Source of the DNA: Fen-671 sp963794745
GTDB lineage: Bacteria > Actinomycetota > Acidimicrobiia > Acidimicrobiales > Palsa-688
Assembly: GCA_963794745.1 (NCBI GenBank)
Contig: CAWCEZ010000011.1
Location: forward strand, 777,264 to 841,263
DNA: 64,000 nt
Direction: 5' to 3'
Shown here: one piece after another, positions 8,174-16,216 of the stretch
Layout of the letters: each line of letters starts with the position of its first letter
Position numbering within the stretch: the first letter of the stretch is position 1
Notes under the pieces: model-generated
Databases searched by the model: none
Seen by the model: the letters and a program-made list of their open reading frames with translations, nothing else
Told to the model about the DNA's origin: nothing
Translations under genes and position numbers: made by a program

Positions 8174-9736
8174 TCAGTCATAGGTGGCCTCCACCCACCA
8201 GCGCCGGCCCTCCCGGGCGAGGAGGTACGCACCGCCGTCTGCCGTGCTCACCTGGAAGCGCGCCCGCCGGCGGCCCCCCGAGTCCCACCAGCGTTCTTCC
8301 AACGGCCAGGGGCCGGCCCAGGCGCCGATGACCAGGTCGGCACCGGCGCCGCTGCCGATCTTCAGGCGGGCGGGCGGTGCGCTTGCATTCCCGCGGCTCG
8401 CGACGCTTACAGGGTCGCCGGCTTCGTCCAAGACCTGCGCGGGCAGGGGTGGCTGATGGACGATCGCTGGTGCGACCCCGGGGAGACGGCCCGGCCAGGG
8501 TGGCGAACCTGGGCGCAAGGGCACTCTTGGCTCTCCCCAGGGCACGAGGAGCACCTGTTCGGTGTAGTCCCGCCCGCCTTGGAGGACCGCCGTCAAGGCC
8601 GCCTCTGGCCCGAGCAAGCCTTGTACCCGGGCGAGCGCCCTGGCAGCCCTGCTGGCAGCGCCGGCGTCCTTGCCCCAAAGACCGAGCTGACGACCGTCGT
8701 CAGGGTGCACTTCTTCGGGGACAAGAGCAAGCCTTGTGATCCTGCCCGCCTGGGCCGCCGCGGCCTGGCTTGCCTGAGCCCAGCCCTCCAGCTGCCAGCG
8801 CACCCGTTCGCCGATGGCGCCGGCGCTCAGGGCACCGTCGTGGCGCCAGCTACGACGCAACGAGGTCCCGTACTCGGTCTCGGCCTCGATGGCGAGGCGC
8901 GTGCAGACCAGACCGGCCCCGGCGAGGCGGTCATGGAGCTCATCAGCCAACGCTTTGCCCAAGAAGGCGGCCGCCTGTAACTGGTCAGCCGGCGGGTCGA
9001 GCTCGGCGGCGACCACCCAGTCGGGAGGGGGCACACGACCCCGCACGGGGCGTTCTGCCAGCCCTCTTGCCGAGCGGTGCGCCGATAAGCCCTCAGGCCC
9101 GAACCGCCCGAGCACCGAAGGTGCCGGGAGGGCGGCAAAGTCCCCCAACGTCTTCAAACCGAGGCGCACAAGCAGGTCGGCGAGGGCAGCCCGATCGTCG
9201 AGGACCTTGACCGAAAGAGGTGCCAGGAACTCGGCGTTGCCTCCCTTTGCCACTACGAGGGCCTCCCCGACCGGCGACATCCGCGCGGCCAAACCTGCAG
9301 CAAAAAGACCGTCGGCGACACCAACCTTGCAGCAACCGGCCCAGCCACCAGCGACTAGAGCTTCGACCGCCGCTGCCACTTTGGCTGCCAGCGCCAGGTC
9401 GCCTCCGAAATAGCGTGAAGGCCCCCGTGCGCCCAGCGCCAGCTGCCCGGGATTGAGCACTTCGACCCCGGGGGCAAACGCTTCGACCGCCGCCACGGCT
9501 GGCTCCCACTGGCGAGCCTCCGAAGGGAGGTCCCTCAGCAGGACTTCCAGGTCTGGGCAACGTCCTTGCGCCTCCCGCCGGCGCATACCGGCCCGGACGC
9601 CTGCCGCACGTGCAGCCGGCGAAGTAGCCACCACCCTGTTGGCGGATACGACAGCTACCTGGTCCGAAGGTTGCCGCCCGGCGCCAATAACAGCCCAGTC
9701 AGGGCAGAGCGCTACAAGGGCCCGGTGCTGGCTCAT
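8174..9736 (-). CDS. imuB: ImuB, Y-family polymerase-like mutasome protein
   Basis: This 520-residue protein has the UmuC/DinB fold without the usual catalytic acids: the N-terminus reads ALCPDWAV where active polymerases have a DxD-type motif, and the palm motif is replaced by GARGPSRYFGG. Helix-hairpin-helix-like sequence LKTLGDFAALPAPSVLGRFG and a little-finger domain follow. A beta-clamp-binding motif QLGLWG occurs near residue 340, as in other ImuB proteins. ImuB is the non-catalytic hub that links ImuA' and DnaE2 to the sliding clamp in SOS mutagenesis. It lies just downstream of imuA'; no dnaE2 is in the window. It is likely LexA-regulated, but I did not find a convincing SOS box. Confidence 0.92.
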   Translation of the reverse strand: MSQHRALVALCPDWAVIGAGRQPSDQVAVVSANRVVATSPAARAAGVRAGMRRREAQGRCPDLEVLLRDLPSEARQWEPAVAAVEAFAPGVEVLNPGQLALGARGPSRYFGGDLALAAKVAAAVEALVAGGWAGCCKVGVADGLFAAGLAARMSPVGEALVVAKGGNAEFLAPLSVKVLDDRAALADLLVRLGLKTLGDFAALPAPSVLGRFGPEGLSAHRSARGLAERPVRGRVPPPDWVVAAELDPPADQLQAAAFLGKALADELHDRLAGAGLVCTRLAIEAETEYGTSLRRSWRHDGALSAGAIGERVRWQLEGWAQASQAAAAQAGRITRLALVPEEVHPDDGRQLGLWGKDAGAASRAARALARVQGLLGPEAALTAVLQGGRDYTEQVLLVPWGEPRVPLRPGSPPWPGRLPGVAPAIVHQPPLPAQVLDEAGDPVSVASRGNASAPPARLKIGSGAGADLVIGAWAGPWPLEERWWDSGGRRRARFQVSTADGGAYLLAREGRRWWVEATYD

Positions 9737-9833
9737 CTGGCCTCACCCGGCAATCTCTATGTCGAGGACGGTGCTGGCGGCGCCCTGGCGGCCTGTGCCG
9801 GCGGCCGGGCGGCCTGTGTGAGCGGCAACCACA

Positions 9834-10499
9834 TCAGCCGGGCTCTGTGCCGTGAGGCCGGCGTCGATCGGCTCGGGCAAAGGCCCGCCCAACCAGGTGC
9901 CGGGCCCGCCGCTGCCGGGTGGCGGCTCCCCTGCCGGATGCCACCACGTCCACTTCACGGCCCCATAAATAGCCGGGCCCGTCCTCGATGCCTCTCCAGC
10001 GGCCGGCAACGATACCGAGGCGCATGTCGGCCGTACCCGGCCAGCCGTCTCCCATCACGGCTAGCACTGACCCCCGCTCACGCGCCCGGGCCTCGAGCTT
10101 GCGCGCGTCCGAGTGGCTCACGTGGCCAACCGGGCGAAGGAGCACCATGTCAAAGCCCTCCAGCAACGCCGCCGTCACTACCGCCCAATTCGGCCCCGGG
10201 CAAGGGACTACCGCTAATCGCTCCAGGTCCAGGCCCAACTGGGCAGCTGCCACGAGCCCGAGGTCGGGCGATCCCACTACCGCGCACCAGGAGCCGGCGG
10301 CGCACGGCCCGCTGAGTAACGCCAGGGCGAGCGATGTCGTGCCGGGGAAGGCTCCTTGCCCCACCACCACCGTGCTCCCCCGCCGGAGGGCTCCTTCCGG
10401 GAAAAGACCAGCTAGAGGGGCACTAAGCGGGAGCGTGCGTTCCCGAGCGAAGATCGCGCCGGCCCCGGTCTCCACCGGCGCCAGCAGCTCTCGGGCCAT
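9834..10499 (-). CDS. imuA': ImuA' (RecA-like mutasome accessory protein)
   Basis: The 221-residue product has a RecA-like core: GSTVVVGQGAFPGTTSLALAL near residues 41-61 corresponds to a degenerate Walker A region, followed by WCAVVGSPDLGLVAAAQLGLDLERLAVVP and FDMVLLRP, as in actinobacterial ImuA'. ImuA' works with ImuB and DnaE2 in damage-induced mutagenesis. After ASGRGAATRQRRAR the raw frame ends in a short, atypical tail. Another frame entering at about 9900 (TWLGGPLPEPIDAG) runs to a stop at 9743, only 4 bp before imuB, with a GGTGAGG-like ribosome site. I suspect a frameshift there and a true end at 9743. Confidence 0.82.
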   Translation of the reverse strand: MARELLAPVETGAGAIFARERTLPLSAPLAGLFPEGALRRGSTVVVGQGAFPGTTSLALALLSGPCAAGSWCAVVGSPDLGLVAAAQLGLDLERLAVVPCPGPNWAVVTAALLEGFDMVLLRPVGHVSHSDARKLEARARERGSVLAVMGDGWPGTADMRLGIVAGRWRGIEDGPGYLWGREVDVVASGRGAATRQRRARHLVGRAFARADRRRPHGTEPG

Positions 10500-10597
10500 T
10501 TTTGCAGCATAGCTCTAGATGGGAACACACGTTCGATCAGGGCGAGCGGGGTGGGGCCGGGCCCATCAAGTTGCAGTGGTTGGGCCGAAGCCCAGTC

Positions 10598-10963
10598 ATG
10601 GCCGACGTCGAAAGTACTATTCGGCTCGTGACATACGACGAGGACTTGGCAGAACGGCTTCGTGAGTTGCTAGAAAGCGAGCCGCAATTAACCGAGAGGA
10701 GAATGTTCGGGGGGTTGGCGTTCTTGATCGGAGGCAACATGGCTATCGCTGCGAGCGGTCAAGGCGGGGTCCTCGTTCGCGTCGACCCGGCAGAGTCCGA
10801 CAAGCTCGTCGACACCTCTAACGCCGAGGTAGCGGTGATGCGTGGTCGCCCCATGGACGGTTGGTTGCGTGTTGCCCCCGAGCATCTCCGAACGAAACGA
10901 CAACTCGCTAAGTGGGCGGGCTTGGGTGCGGCCTACGCCCGCTGCCTTCCTCCCAAGAAGTAG
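10598..10963 (+). CDS. TfoX N-terminal domain protein
   Basis: A protein of about 121 residues consisting of one TfoX_N domain. Recognisable are TYDEDLAERLRELLESEP, RRMFGGLAFLIGGNMAIAASG and the C-terminal GWLRVAP plus LAKWAGLGAAYAR. Actinobacterial TfoX-N proteins are cytoplasmic and of unknown role; they need not act in competence. The ATG at 10598 is used. A GTG at 10628 immediately before TYDEDLAERL is an alternative that matches the usual family N-terminus. It is followed by the VOC gene after 22 bp, with an AAGGAGAAGGA ribosome site between them, so the two may be cotranscribed. Confidence 0.85.
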   Translation: MADVESTIRLVTYDEDLAERLRELLESEPQLTERRMFGGLAFLIGGNMAIAASGQGGVLVRVDPAESDKLVDTSNAEVAVMRGRPMDGWLRVAPEHLRTKRQLAKWAGLGAAYARCLPPKK

Positions 10964-10985
10964 CCAAACAAGGAGAAGGATCTGA

Positions 10986-11474
10986 ATGGCTGAAATCTGC
11001 ACGTGCTGCTCCACCTCGGTCGATTGGTGGGTGAGACTGCGCACGCACCCGGACTTGCCCATCTGCCATAACTGCCTCGCCGGCCTAAATGCACAGCGGG
11101 ATGGACAACTCCAGCTCATGAGCGGATCGTGGGTCGTCACGGGGTTCGAACCCATCTTCAGCGTGGCTGACGTGGCTCGCTCGGTCGCCTGGTTCGATCG
11201 TGCGGGCTTCGAGGTGTCGTCCCACGACGACACGTATGCCTTCGCTCACCGAGACCGGGACCTAACGGTCCATCTCGCCCTAGCCGCCAGTGGGGAGCCA
11301 ACGGGTCACGGGGCTCTCTACATCCACTGTCAAGATGCCGACCGAGTGGCACAACAGTGGCGAGAGGCCGGGATCGAAGTGGACGGCCCCCGCAATGAGG
11401 ACTACGGCAAGCGCGAGGGCTCCATCACCGACCCGGACGGCAACGTGATCCGCTTCGGAAGTCCCATTCGCTAA
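10986..11474 (+). CDS. VOC/glyoxalase-like protein with N-terminal Cys cluster
   Basis: A 162-residue protein in two parts. Residues 1-35 carry CTCC and CHNC, a likely treble-clef or zinc-ribbon module. Residues 50-160 form a vicinal-oxygen-chelate domain: FEPIFSVADVARSVAWFDRAGF, VHLALAASGEP, GALYIHCQDADRVAQQWREAG and the terminal SITDPDGNVIRFG. The VOC half resembles bleomycin-resistance/glyoxalase superfamily members that bind or modify small molecules. The Cys module is unusual for that family and suggests metal or nucleic-acid contact. A strong AGGAGAAGG site precedes the ATG. Confidence 0.8.
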   Translation: MAEICTCCSTSVDWWVRLRTHPDLPICHNCLAGLNAQRDGQLQLMSGSWVVTGFEPIFSVADVARSVAWFDRAGFEVSSHDDTYAFAHRDRDLTVHLALAASGEPTGHGALYIHCQDADRVAQQWREAGIEVDGPRNEDYGKREGSITDPDGNVIRFGSPIR

Positions 11475-11490
11475 GAGTGCACCGGGGTAC

Positions 11491-11524
11491 TTGACATCCC
11501 TCATCGGTTAGATTTGACTAACCG
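11491..11524 (+). promoter_or_regulatory. Promoter and palindromic operator of the arsR-like gene
   Basis: A consensus -35 TTGACA lies at 11491-11496. The perfect inverted repeat CGGTTAG / CTAACCG with a 6-bp spacer (11505-11524) covers the -10 region and ends 3 bp before the GTG start. This placement suits autorepression by the ArsR-type protein. A clear -10 hexamer is not obvious. Confidence 0.6.
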
Positions 11525-11527
11525 TTA

Positions 11528-11863
11528 GTGGAAACTGGCCAAGAGGAACTCGTCTGGGACGCGCTCGGCGACCGGACGAGGCGAGAGATCGTCCTGCACC
11601 TGAGCGGGTCGCCGATGGCCGTTGGTGAGCTCGCCGCCTATCTCCCTGTAACCCGTTCGGCTGTATCCCAGCACCTCAAGGTGCTGAAAGATGCAGGACT
11701 GGTCGCCGAAGAGGCGGCCGGGACACGGCGGATCTACCACCTCAAAGAGGCGGCGGTGCTCGCTCTGCGCGATCAGCTCGACACCTTCTGGGAGCGAGCA
11801 CTAAGCGGCTTCCAGGATCTCGTTGAACAATCAAACAAGGAGAAGAAGGCCCGTGCCCGCTGA
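11528..11863 (+). CDS. ArsR/SmtB-family transcriptional regulator
   Basis: A 111-residue winged-helix repressor: WDALGDRTRREIVLHLSGSPMAVGELAAYLPVTRSAVSQHLKVLKDAGLV holds the helix-turn-helix, followed by the wing EEAAGTRRIYHLKE. It lacks the Cys metal-binding box of classic ArsR and resembles the regulators that sit in front of SRPBCC/AHSA1 genes. The GTG start at 11528 lies directly after a palindromic operator, so the mRNA is nearly leaderless. Its 3' end overlaps the next gene by 11 bp, and the AAGGAGAAGAAGG that encodes its tail doubles as that gene's ribosome site. Confidence 0.92.
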   Translation: METGQEELVWDALGDRTRREIVLHLSGSPMAVGELAAYLPVTRSAVSQHLKVLKDAGLVAEEAAGTRRIYHLKEAAVLALRDQLDTFWERALSGFQDLVEQSNKEKKARAR

Positions 11864-12328
11864 CGCCGTCGTCCACCGCCAGATCGTGGTGAACGCACCC
11901 ATCGAAGAGGCTTTTGCCGCGTTTGTCGAGCGCTTCGGTGATTTCAAGCCGCCGGAGCACAACCTGCTGGGTGCCGACATCACCGAAACACGGTTCGAGC
12001 CAAGGGTCGGCGGCCACATCTACGACCGCACAGCTGATGGGACAGAGAGCAGGTGGCCCGGGTCCTCGTATACGAACCCCCCGATCGGGTCGTTTTCAGT
12101 TGGGACATCAGCCCGCAGTGGCAGCTCGAAACAGACGAGAGCAAGACGAGCGAGGTCGAGGTCCGATTTGTGGCCGAAGCCCCGCAACGGACACGCCTCG
12201 AACTTGAGCACCGTTACCTGGAACGCCACGGGCCGGGCTGGGAATCGCTGCGCGACGGCGTCGACAGTGGCGGTGGTTGGCCGCTCTACCTGGCGCGTTA
12301 CTCGGACCTCTTCGCCGGGGACCGATAA
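11853..12328 (+). CDS. SRPBCC (AHSA1-like) ligand-binding protein, frame interrupted
   Basis: The two frames together give about 158 residues of an AHSA1/START-like domain: VHRQIVVNAPIEEAFAAFVERFGDFKPPEHNL in the first, and ARVLVYEPPDRVVFSWDI, then EVEVRFVAEAPQRTRLELEHRYLERHG in the second. The join needs one extra G near 12055: the family reads CRWARVLVYEPP where the sequence has AGGTGGCCCGGG. No other damage is present. Starts at GTG 11853, inside the regulator gene. Pairs of ArsR and SRPBCC proteins are common in actinobacteria; the ligand is unknown. Confidence 0.85.
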
Positions 12329-12332
12329 GGCG

Positions 12333-14747
12333 CTACTCGCCAAGCTCCGGGAGTTCCGGCAGCACCATCAGGCCCTCCAGTTCGGCTCCCGTGCCTGGGT
12401 GGGCGAAGCCGTTGCCAGCGACGGGTTCCTCTGCCAGTTCGGGTGCCCAGTCGTAAGGTTTGGGCAAGGGCACAGTCACTTTGCTGTGACCGACGTGAGC
12501 GGCGACATGGTGGTCGTGGTAAGCGCCGAACACTTCGTCGAAGCGCGCCGCCTTGTACACGCGCCCGTCTATGGAACGGCCTTGCCGCCCTTCTATCACG
12601 GCTACCACGTCTTCACCGTCGATTGTCTTGTAGTACTCGAGAGCGTGCGCGACAGCCAATATCTCAAGGCGGTTCTGCTCGATCACACCCTGGGTGCGTT
12701 CGTACAGCTCGGCTAGTTTCGCCTCGATGCGGCCACCCAGGCTGCCGCGCAGCATGTCCGTGCCCTCGCCTCCGCCGGGCCCGCCGCCGGTGCCGAGGCG
12801 GCGCGACACCGAATGCGAAGCGATGGAAGAACCCATGCCCCAGAAGCCCTCCATCAAGCTCGCGAACGTCGTTGCCGACTCCAGGTCGCCCGAGACACCG
12901 GAGGTCGAGTCCCCCGCAAAGAAAAATCGCTCGCCCGCGAGCGACGCCAGCGAGGTCATGATGTCGGTTTCGTGCTCGCTGCGCCATTCGCTGAAACGGT
13001 CCTCCGGCCTGATGTACGAGACCATCCCGAGGTAATTACCGCCTTTTTCGATCGTTGCGAGGTCGATCTCGAGGTGGACCTTGCACCGGTAGGCGACCAC
13101 GGCATGGCACGCTTCGTGAACAGCGGTGGCGTGCCGTTCCGGGTCGATGTACTCGACGTCTTCGGGTGGGCCCAGCTCCTTCAGCCTCTTGGCCTCGAGC
13201 ACGTCGGGCCACGTGACCGCCTCGCGGCCACGGCGCAAGGCGACGATGAGGGACTCGTTCACGAGGTCCTTCATAGATGCACCCGTGGCATAAGGCGTTA
13301 TCATCGCAAGCTTTTCGATGTCGGGTGCAGAAAGCTCGTTGCTGATCTTGGAGAAATAACCCTGATAAGTGCGGACGCGTCCAGCTTTCGACGGGTAGCC
13401 GACCTTATATATGCGGTCGATGCGCCCTGGCCGGAGCAATGCCTCGTCCAGCGAGTCCGGGCGGTTGGTCGCCATCATTATCAAGAAGCGGTACTTGGGA
13501 GGCGGCTTCGGCTTCATCCCGAGCGCCCTACGCCCGTAGCGGTTGAACAACCCGCGAGGCTTCTTGAGGCCCGACATCTCCGAAAGCAGCGATTGCAGGG
13601 TCCCCATTCCCCCGCCGTTGCCGCCGCCCATCATCATCATCCGGTCCCTCAGGCGCCGCGGCTGCCCGGGCACGCCTGCAACGTCGCCGTCGCGAGCAGG
13701 CGCGCCGGCCGTGTGCTGCAACTGCTCGAGGAGCAGGCTCACCGAACGCTCGGACAGGTAGGAGCCCCCATGGCAATCTCCAGCAGTCCAGGGCCATGCC
13801 GTCATGCCCCGCACGCCACCCGGCCCGAATATCCCGCCTCCGCTCAACGCACCGCGGTTGCCCAACGAATCGGCCTCGTCGAAAAACACGATCACGCCGC
13901 CGTAACGGATAGCCAGTTGGCGGAGCTTGCGGAAAAGCCGCTTCACCTTCAGGATCCCGACCCCCATGAACATGTTGACGAACGCCCCGGGGTCGACGAA
14001 AACAAACGGCTTGCCGGTCTCACCGGCAACGGCCTCGGCGAGAAGTGTCTTGCCGGTGCCCGGTGGGCCCCAAAGCAAGATGCCTCCCGGTACGTAGCCG
14101 CCTCTCGCTTCGATCGACTCGGGATCCTCAAGGAAGACAAGGCACTCCTTGACGCGTTCGAGGACGGCGTCCTGGCCCCATACGTCGCCGAAGCGGGTCT
14201 TGATGTCGTCGGGGTAGTAAACGTCGACGCCGCCGCGCGACATGTACCAGAAGATCAAGACGAATTGAGCTACGCCGAACATCAGGTAGAACAGGACCTG
14301 CACGATCCCTGGGAGCGCCGAGAAGAGCTTGCCGGGAACTTCGAACAGACCTTGGACCGGGTTCACTTGATAGGCGGCCCCTGCGATGATGGCAGCCACA
14401 ACGATGAGCAGGACAACGGTGAAGATCCTCCTGGCGCGGTACCGGCTCCAATTGCTGAGCCTCCCGGTCCGGCGAGCCAGCCCGCCGAAAAACACGTCGC
14501 TCCAGAAGTGGTCCCACGCAGCCCAGTGCTCGCTGATGACGTAGTGGGCCTGGCGGACCAGTTCAGCGGCAAAAAGGACAGCCAGCCACCACTTTTCGTT
14601 CCAGGTGAGTACCAGGCCGTCCCGGGCGCTGATCAGGGGGTCCGAAGAAAGGGTGTACCAGAAGAGGATCCCCCAAAGAGCTGCCATAAGGATCAGAAGG
14701 CGCGAACGCACCCACAGCGAGCGGGGCTTGGCGGGTCTGGCTGTCAT
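12333..14747 (-). CDS. FtsH-like membrane AAA+ metalloprotease (actinobacterial type)
   Basis: An 804-residue protein. The first 175 residues hold at least three membrane segments (about 15-33, 115-135, 150-172), unlike the two-helix FtsH N-terminus. The AAA module has Walker A GPPGTGKT at about 224-231, Walker B VIVFFDEAD, and the second region of homology NRPDSLDEALLRPGRIDR. Between Walker B and that region lies an insertion of roughly 90 residues, rich in Gly and Met, absent from canonical FtsH. The peptidase motif HEACH (HExxH) is near 541-545 and the third ligand lies in SGDLESATTFA. It starts at ATG 14747, overlapping the preceding lipoprotein stop as ATGA, with AGGGGAAA as ribosome site. 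Confidence 0.88.
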   Translation of the reverse strand: MTARPAKPRSLWVRSRLLILMAALWGILFWYTLSSDPLISARDGLVLTWNEKWWLAVLFAAELVRQAHYVISEHWAAWDHFWSDVFFGGLARRTGRLSNWSRYRARRIFTVVLLIVVAAIIAGAAYQVNPVQGLFEVPGKLFSALPGIVQVLFYLMFGVAQFVLIFWYMSRGGVDVYYPDDIKTRFGDVWGQDAVLERVKECLVFLEDPESIEARGGYVPGGILLWGPPGTGKTLLAEAVAGETGKPFVFVDPGAFVNMFMGVGILKVKRLFRKLRQLAIRYGGVIVFFDEADSLGNRGALSGGGIFGPGGVRGMTAWPWTAGDCHGGSYLSERSVSLLLEQLQHTAGAPARDGDVAGVPGQPRRLRDRMMMMGGGNGGGMGTLQSLLSEMSGLKKPRGLFNRYGRRALGMKPKPPPKYRFLIMMATNRPDSLDEALLRPGRIDRIYKVGYPSKAGRVRTYQGYFSKISNELSAPDIEKLAMITPYATGASMKDLVNESLIVALRRGREAVTWPDVLEAKRLKELGPPEDVEYIDPERHATAVHEACHAVVAYRCKVHLEIDLATIEKGGNYLGMVSYIRPEDRFSEWRSEHETDIMTSLASLAGERFFFAGDSTSGVSGDLESATTFASLMEGFWGMGSSIASHSVSRRLGTGGGPGGGEGTDMLRGSLGGRIEAKLAELYERTQGVIEQNRLEILAVAHALEYYKTIDGEDVVAVIEGRQGRSIDGRVYKAARFDEVFGAYHDHHVAAHVGHSKVTVPLPKPYDWAPELAEEPVAGNGFAHPGTGAELEGLMVLPELPELGE

Positions 14748-15445
14748 TGATTTCCCCTGTCCGGGACGTAGAAACTGCTCACGATGTGGGTAATGGCCGA
14801 ATGTTGAGCTTGGAAGCACCTCGGGGAGCAGCCGACCATAAGGAGCCATACCTTGTTGGTCGCGCTGTTAGCCCAGGTTTCTTGGTCGTAATCGACCTCA
14901 CCGATCGGGGAGGGCAACCCGACCTCGAGCGATTCGAGCGTGCCACGCATGGCGCCATTGACCATTAGCTCCGGCTGCGCCAAGGTCTGGACCGCGATCC
15001 CCTCGCTGGACAGTTGGTCGACGGGGACCAGGATGTCGTCCAAGCCAAGCAGCGACATCGACGACTGCTGGTCGGCACTGAGGGGCTCGGCCAAGACAAC
15101 CGCCCACGGGTAGGACGAATGAGTAAAGACGTCGGCTGGGTGAGGCCTGGGACTGCCGGAGGCGCCGGCCAAGAACGGCGGCGGCGCGCTGACGCCGAGC
15201 GATTGGAAGGCCTGGGTGCGTGCTAATTGGCTTTCGCTATAGACCTTCCAACTGCCCGGCAGGCGGACGTAGAGATGCTGCGAGCTGCTGACGACCGCCT
15301 GGCTGCCGGTACAGGCAGTGAGCAACGACGCTAAGGCCAGCACGGCCCCGGCCCCGACCACCCGGGCCCCGACTACCCGGGCCCCGATCACCCTGCACCT
15401 GACAGCCCCGGCCCTGGGCGCTCGGGCTGAGCCCACCGCCGTCAA
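14744..15445 (-). CDS. Lipoprotein, paralogue of its upstream neighbour
   Basis: A 233-residue lipoprotein: an Arg/Val/Gly-rich N-terminus with a short internal repeat (ARVVGARVVGA), a hydrophobic core and lipobox SLLTAC, giving a lipidated Cys near residue 45. The mature part matches the next gene along its whole length: 'LYVRLPGSWKVYS' near the start, 'YPWAVVLAEPL' in the middle, and the C-terminal signature NSATNKVWLLMVGCSPRCFQAQ, which contains a Cys-x3-Cys pair. The function is unknown. The start overlaps the upstream lipoprotein stop, and the stop overlaps the FtsH-like start, each by 4 bp, so all three are one translationally coupled unit. Confidence 0.8.
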   Translation of the reverse strand: MTAVGSARAPRAGAVRCRVIGARVVGARVVGAGAVLALASLLTACTGSQAVVSSSQHLYVRLPGSWKVYSESQLARTQAFQSLGVSAPPPFLAGASGSPRPHPADVFTHSSYPWAVVLAEPLSADQQSSMSLLGLDDILVPVDQLSSEGIAVQTLAQPELMVNGAMRGTLESLEVGLPSPIGEVDYDQETWANSATNKVWLLMVGCSPRCFQAQHSAITHIVSSFYVPDRGNQ

Positions 15446-16152
15446 TGCCCTTGCCCGGTAACGATGAAACTTCTCACGACGGCGTCGAGCACTGCCCGGT
15501 GGGCCTGGAAGCAGGCCGGCGAGCAGCCGACATCAAGCAGCCAGACCTTGTTTGTCGCGCTGTTCAAGTAGGCGACCTGCTCGAAAGAGATGGCGCCGGT
15601 CTGCTGGCTGTAGATCTGGTAGGCGACCCGGCTTCCCCGAAGGGCACCGTCGACCAGCAACTTGGTCGGCGCCAGCTGCTGTACCCGGTCTCCTTCTTGG
15701 TTGAGCTGGCCGATGGGGTAATCCTCGTCGGCAAGAGCTGCGAGCGATGTGTTGGCTTGGTCTTCCCCGTCGAGTGCGACCACCTGGGCCATTGCCCACG
15801 GGTAGGGGCCGGATTGCGTGTGGACCGAACTGGCGACCTTGGCGTTGGCCCCCGCAACCGTTTCGAACACGGGGTGGCTCTGGCCGGCAAGTGCTGCCTG
15901 AGTGCTCGCGGCCGGGTCTACCCAGCCGTTCTCCTGGAGGGTGGCTTGGCTGAAGACGTCCCAGGTGCGCGGGATTTTGAAGTAGAGGTCCTGGGCGGAA
16001 CTGCCCACATAGGTGACAGAGGTCGTACAGCCGCTCAAGAGCCCCGCGAGCACCGCGGCAAAGGTCACCAAGGCTGCGGCGATGTAGCCGCGGCCGTGGC
16101 CCACCGGGTTGTCCCCGGCTGGAGAGGCAGGCGACGGGCTCAAGTTAAGCAA
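15442..16152 (-). CDS. Lipoprotein, first gene of the FtsH-like operon
   Basis: A 236-residue lipoprotein with signal peptide and lipobox GLLSGC (Cys near residue 42). The mature part begins 'YVGSSAQDLYFKIPRTWDVFS' and ends with NSATNKVWLLDVGCSPACFQAH and a short strand-helix, aligning with the protein encoded directly downstream. The conserved Cys pair in GCSPxCF could form a disulfide outside the membrane. No enzyme family is recognised. The 5' leader (16153-16216) is short and separates it from the MFS gene, whose stop lies at 16217. It probably carries the operon promoter, though I see no consensus there. Confidence 0.8.
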   Translation of the reverse strand: MLNLSPSPASPAGDNPVGHGRGYIAAALVTFAAVLAGLLSGCTTSVTYVGSSAQDLYFKIPRTWDVFSQATLQENGWVDPAASTQAALAGQSHPVFETVAGANAKVASSVHTQSGPYPWAMAQVVALDGEDQANTSLAALADEDYPIGQLNQEGDRVQQLAPTKLLVDGALRGSRVAYQIYSQQTGAISFEQVAYLNSATNKVWLLDVGCSPACFQAHRAVLDAVVRSFIVTGQGH

Positions 16153-16216
16153 GGGTACGACGCGGCCCTGCCCCTGGATGCCCTAGGCAGCGACTTTTTT
16201 TACGACGGCTAAGTAA

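Noticed and set aside
8141..8980. Plus-strand frame of 279 codons opposite imuB
   Set aside because: Shadow of imuB: no ribosome site, and a Pro/Arg-rich translation typical of antisense GC-rich frames.
12813..14750. A 645-codon open frame on the plus strand opposite the FtsH-like gene
   Set aside because: It is antisense to a gene with complete AAA and protease motifs; long antisense frames are expected in GC-rich DNA, and its translation shows no family features.
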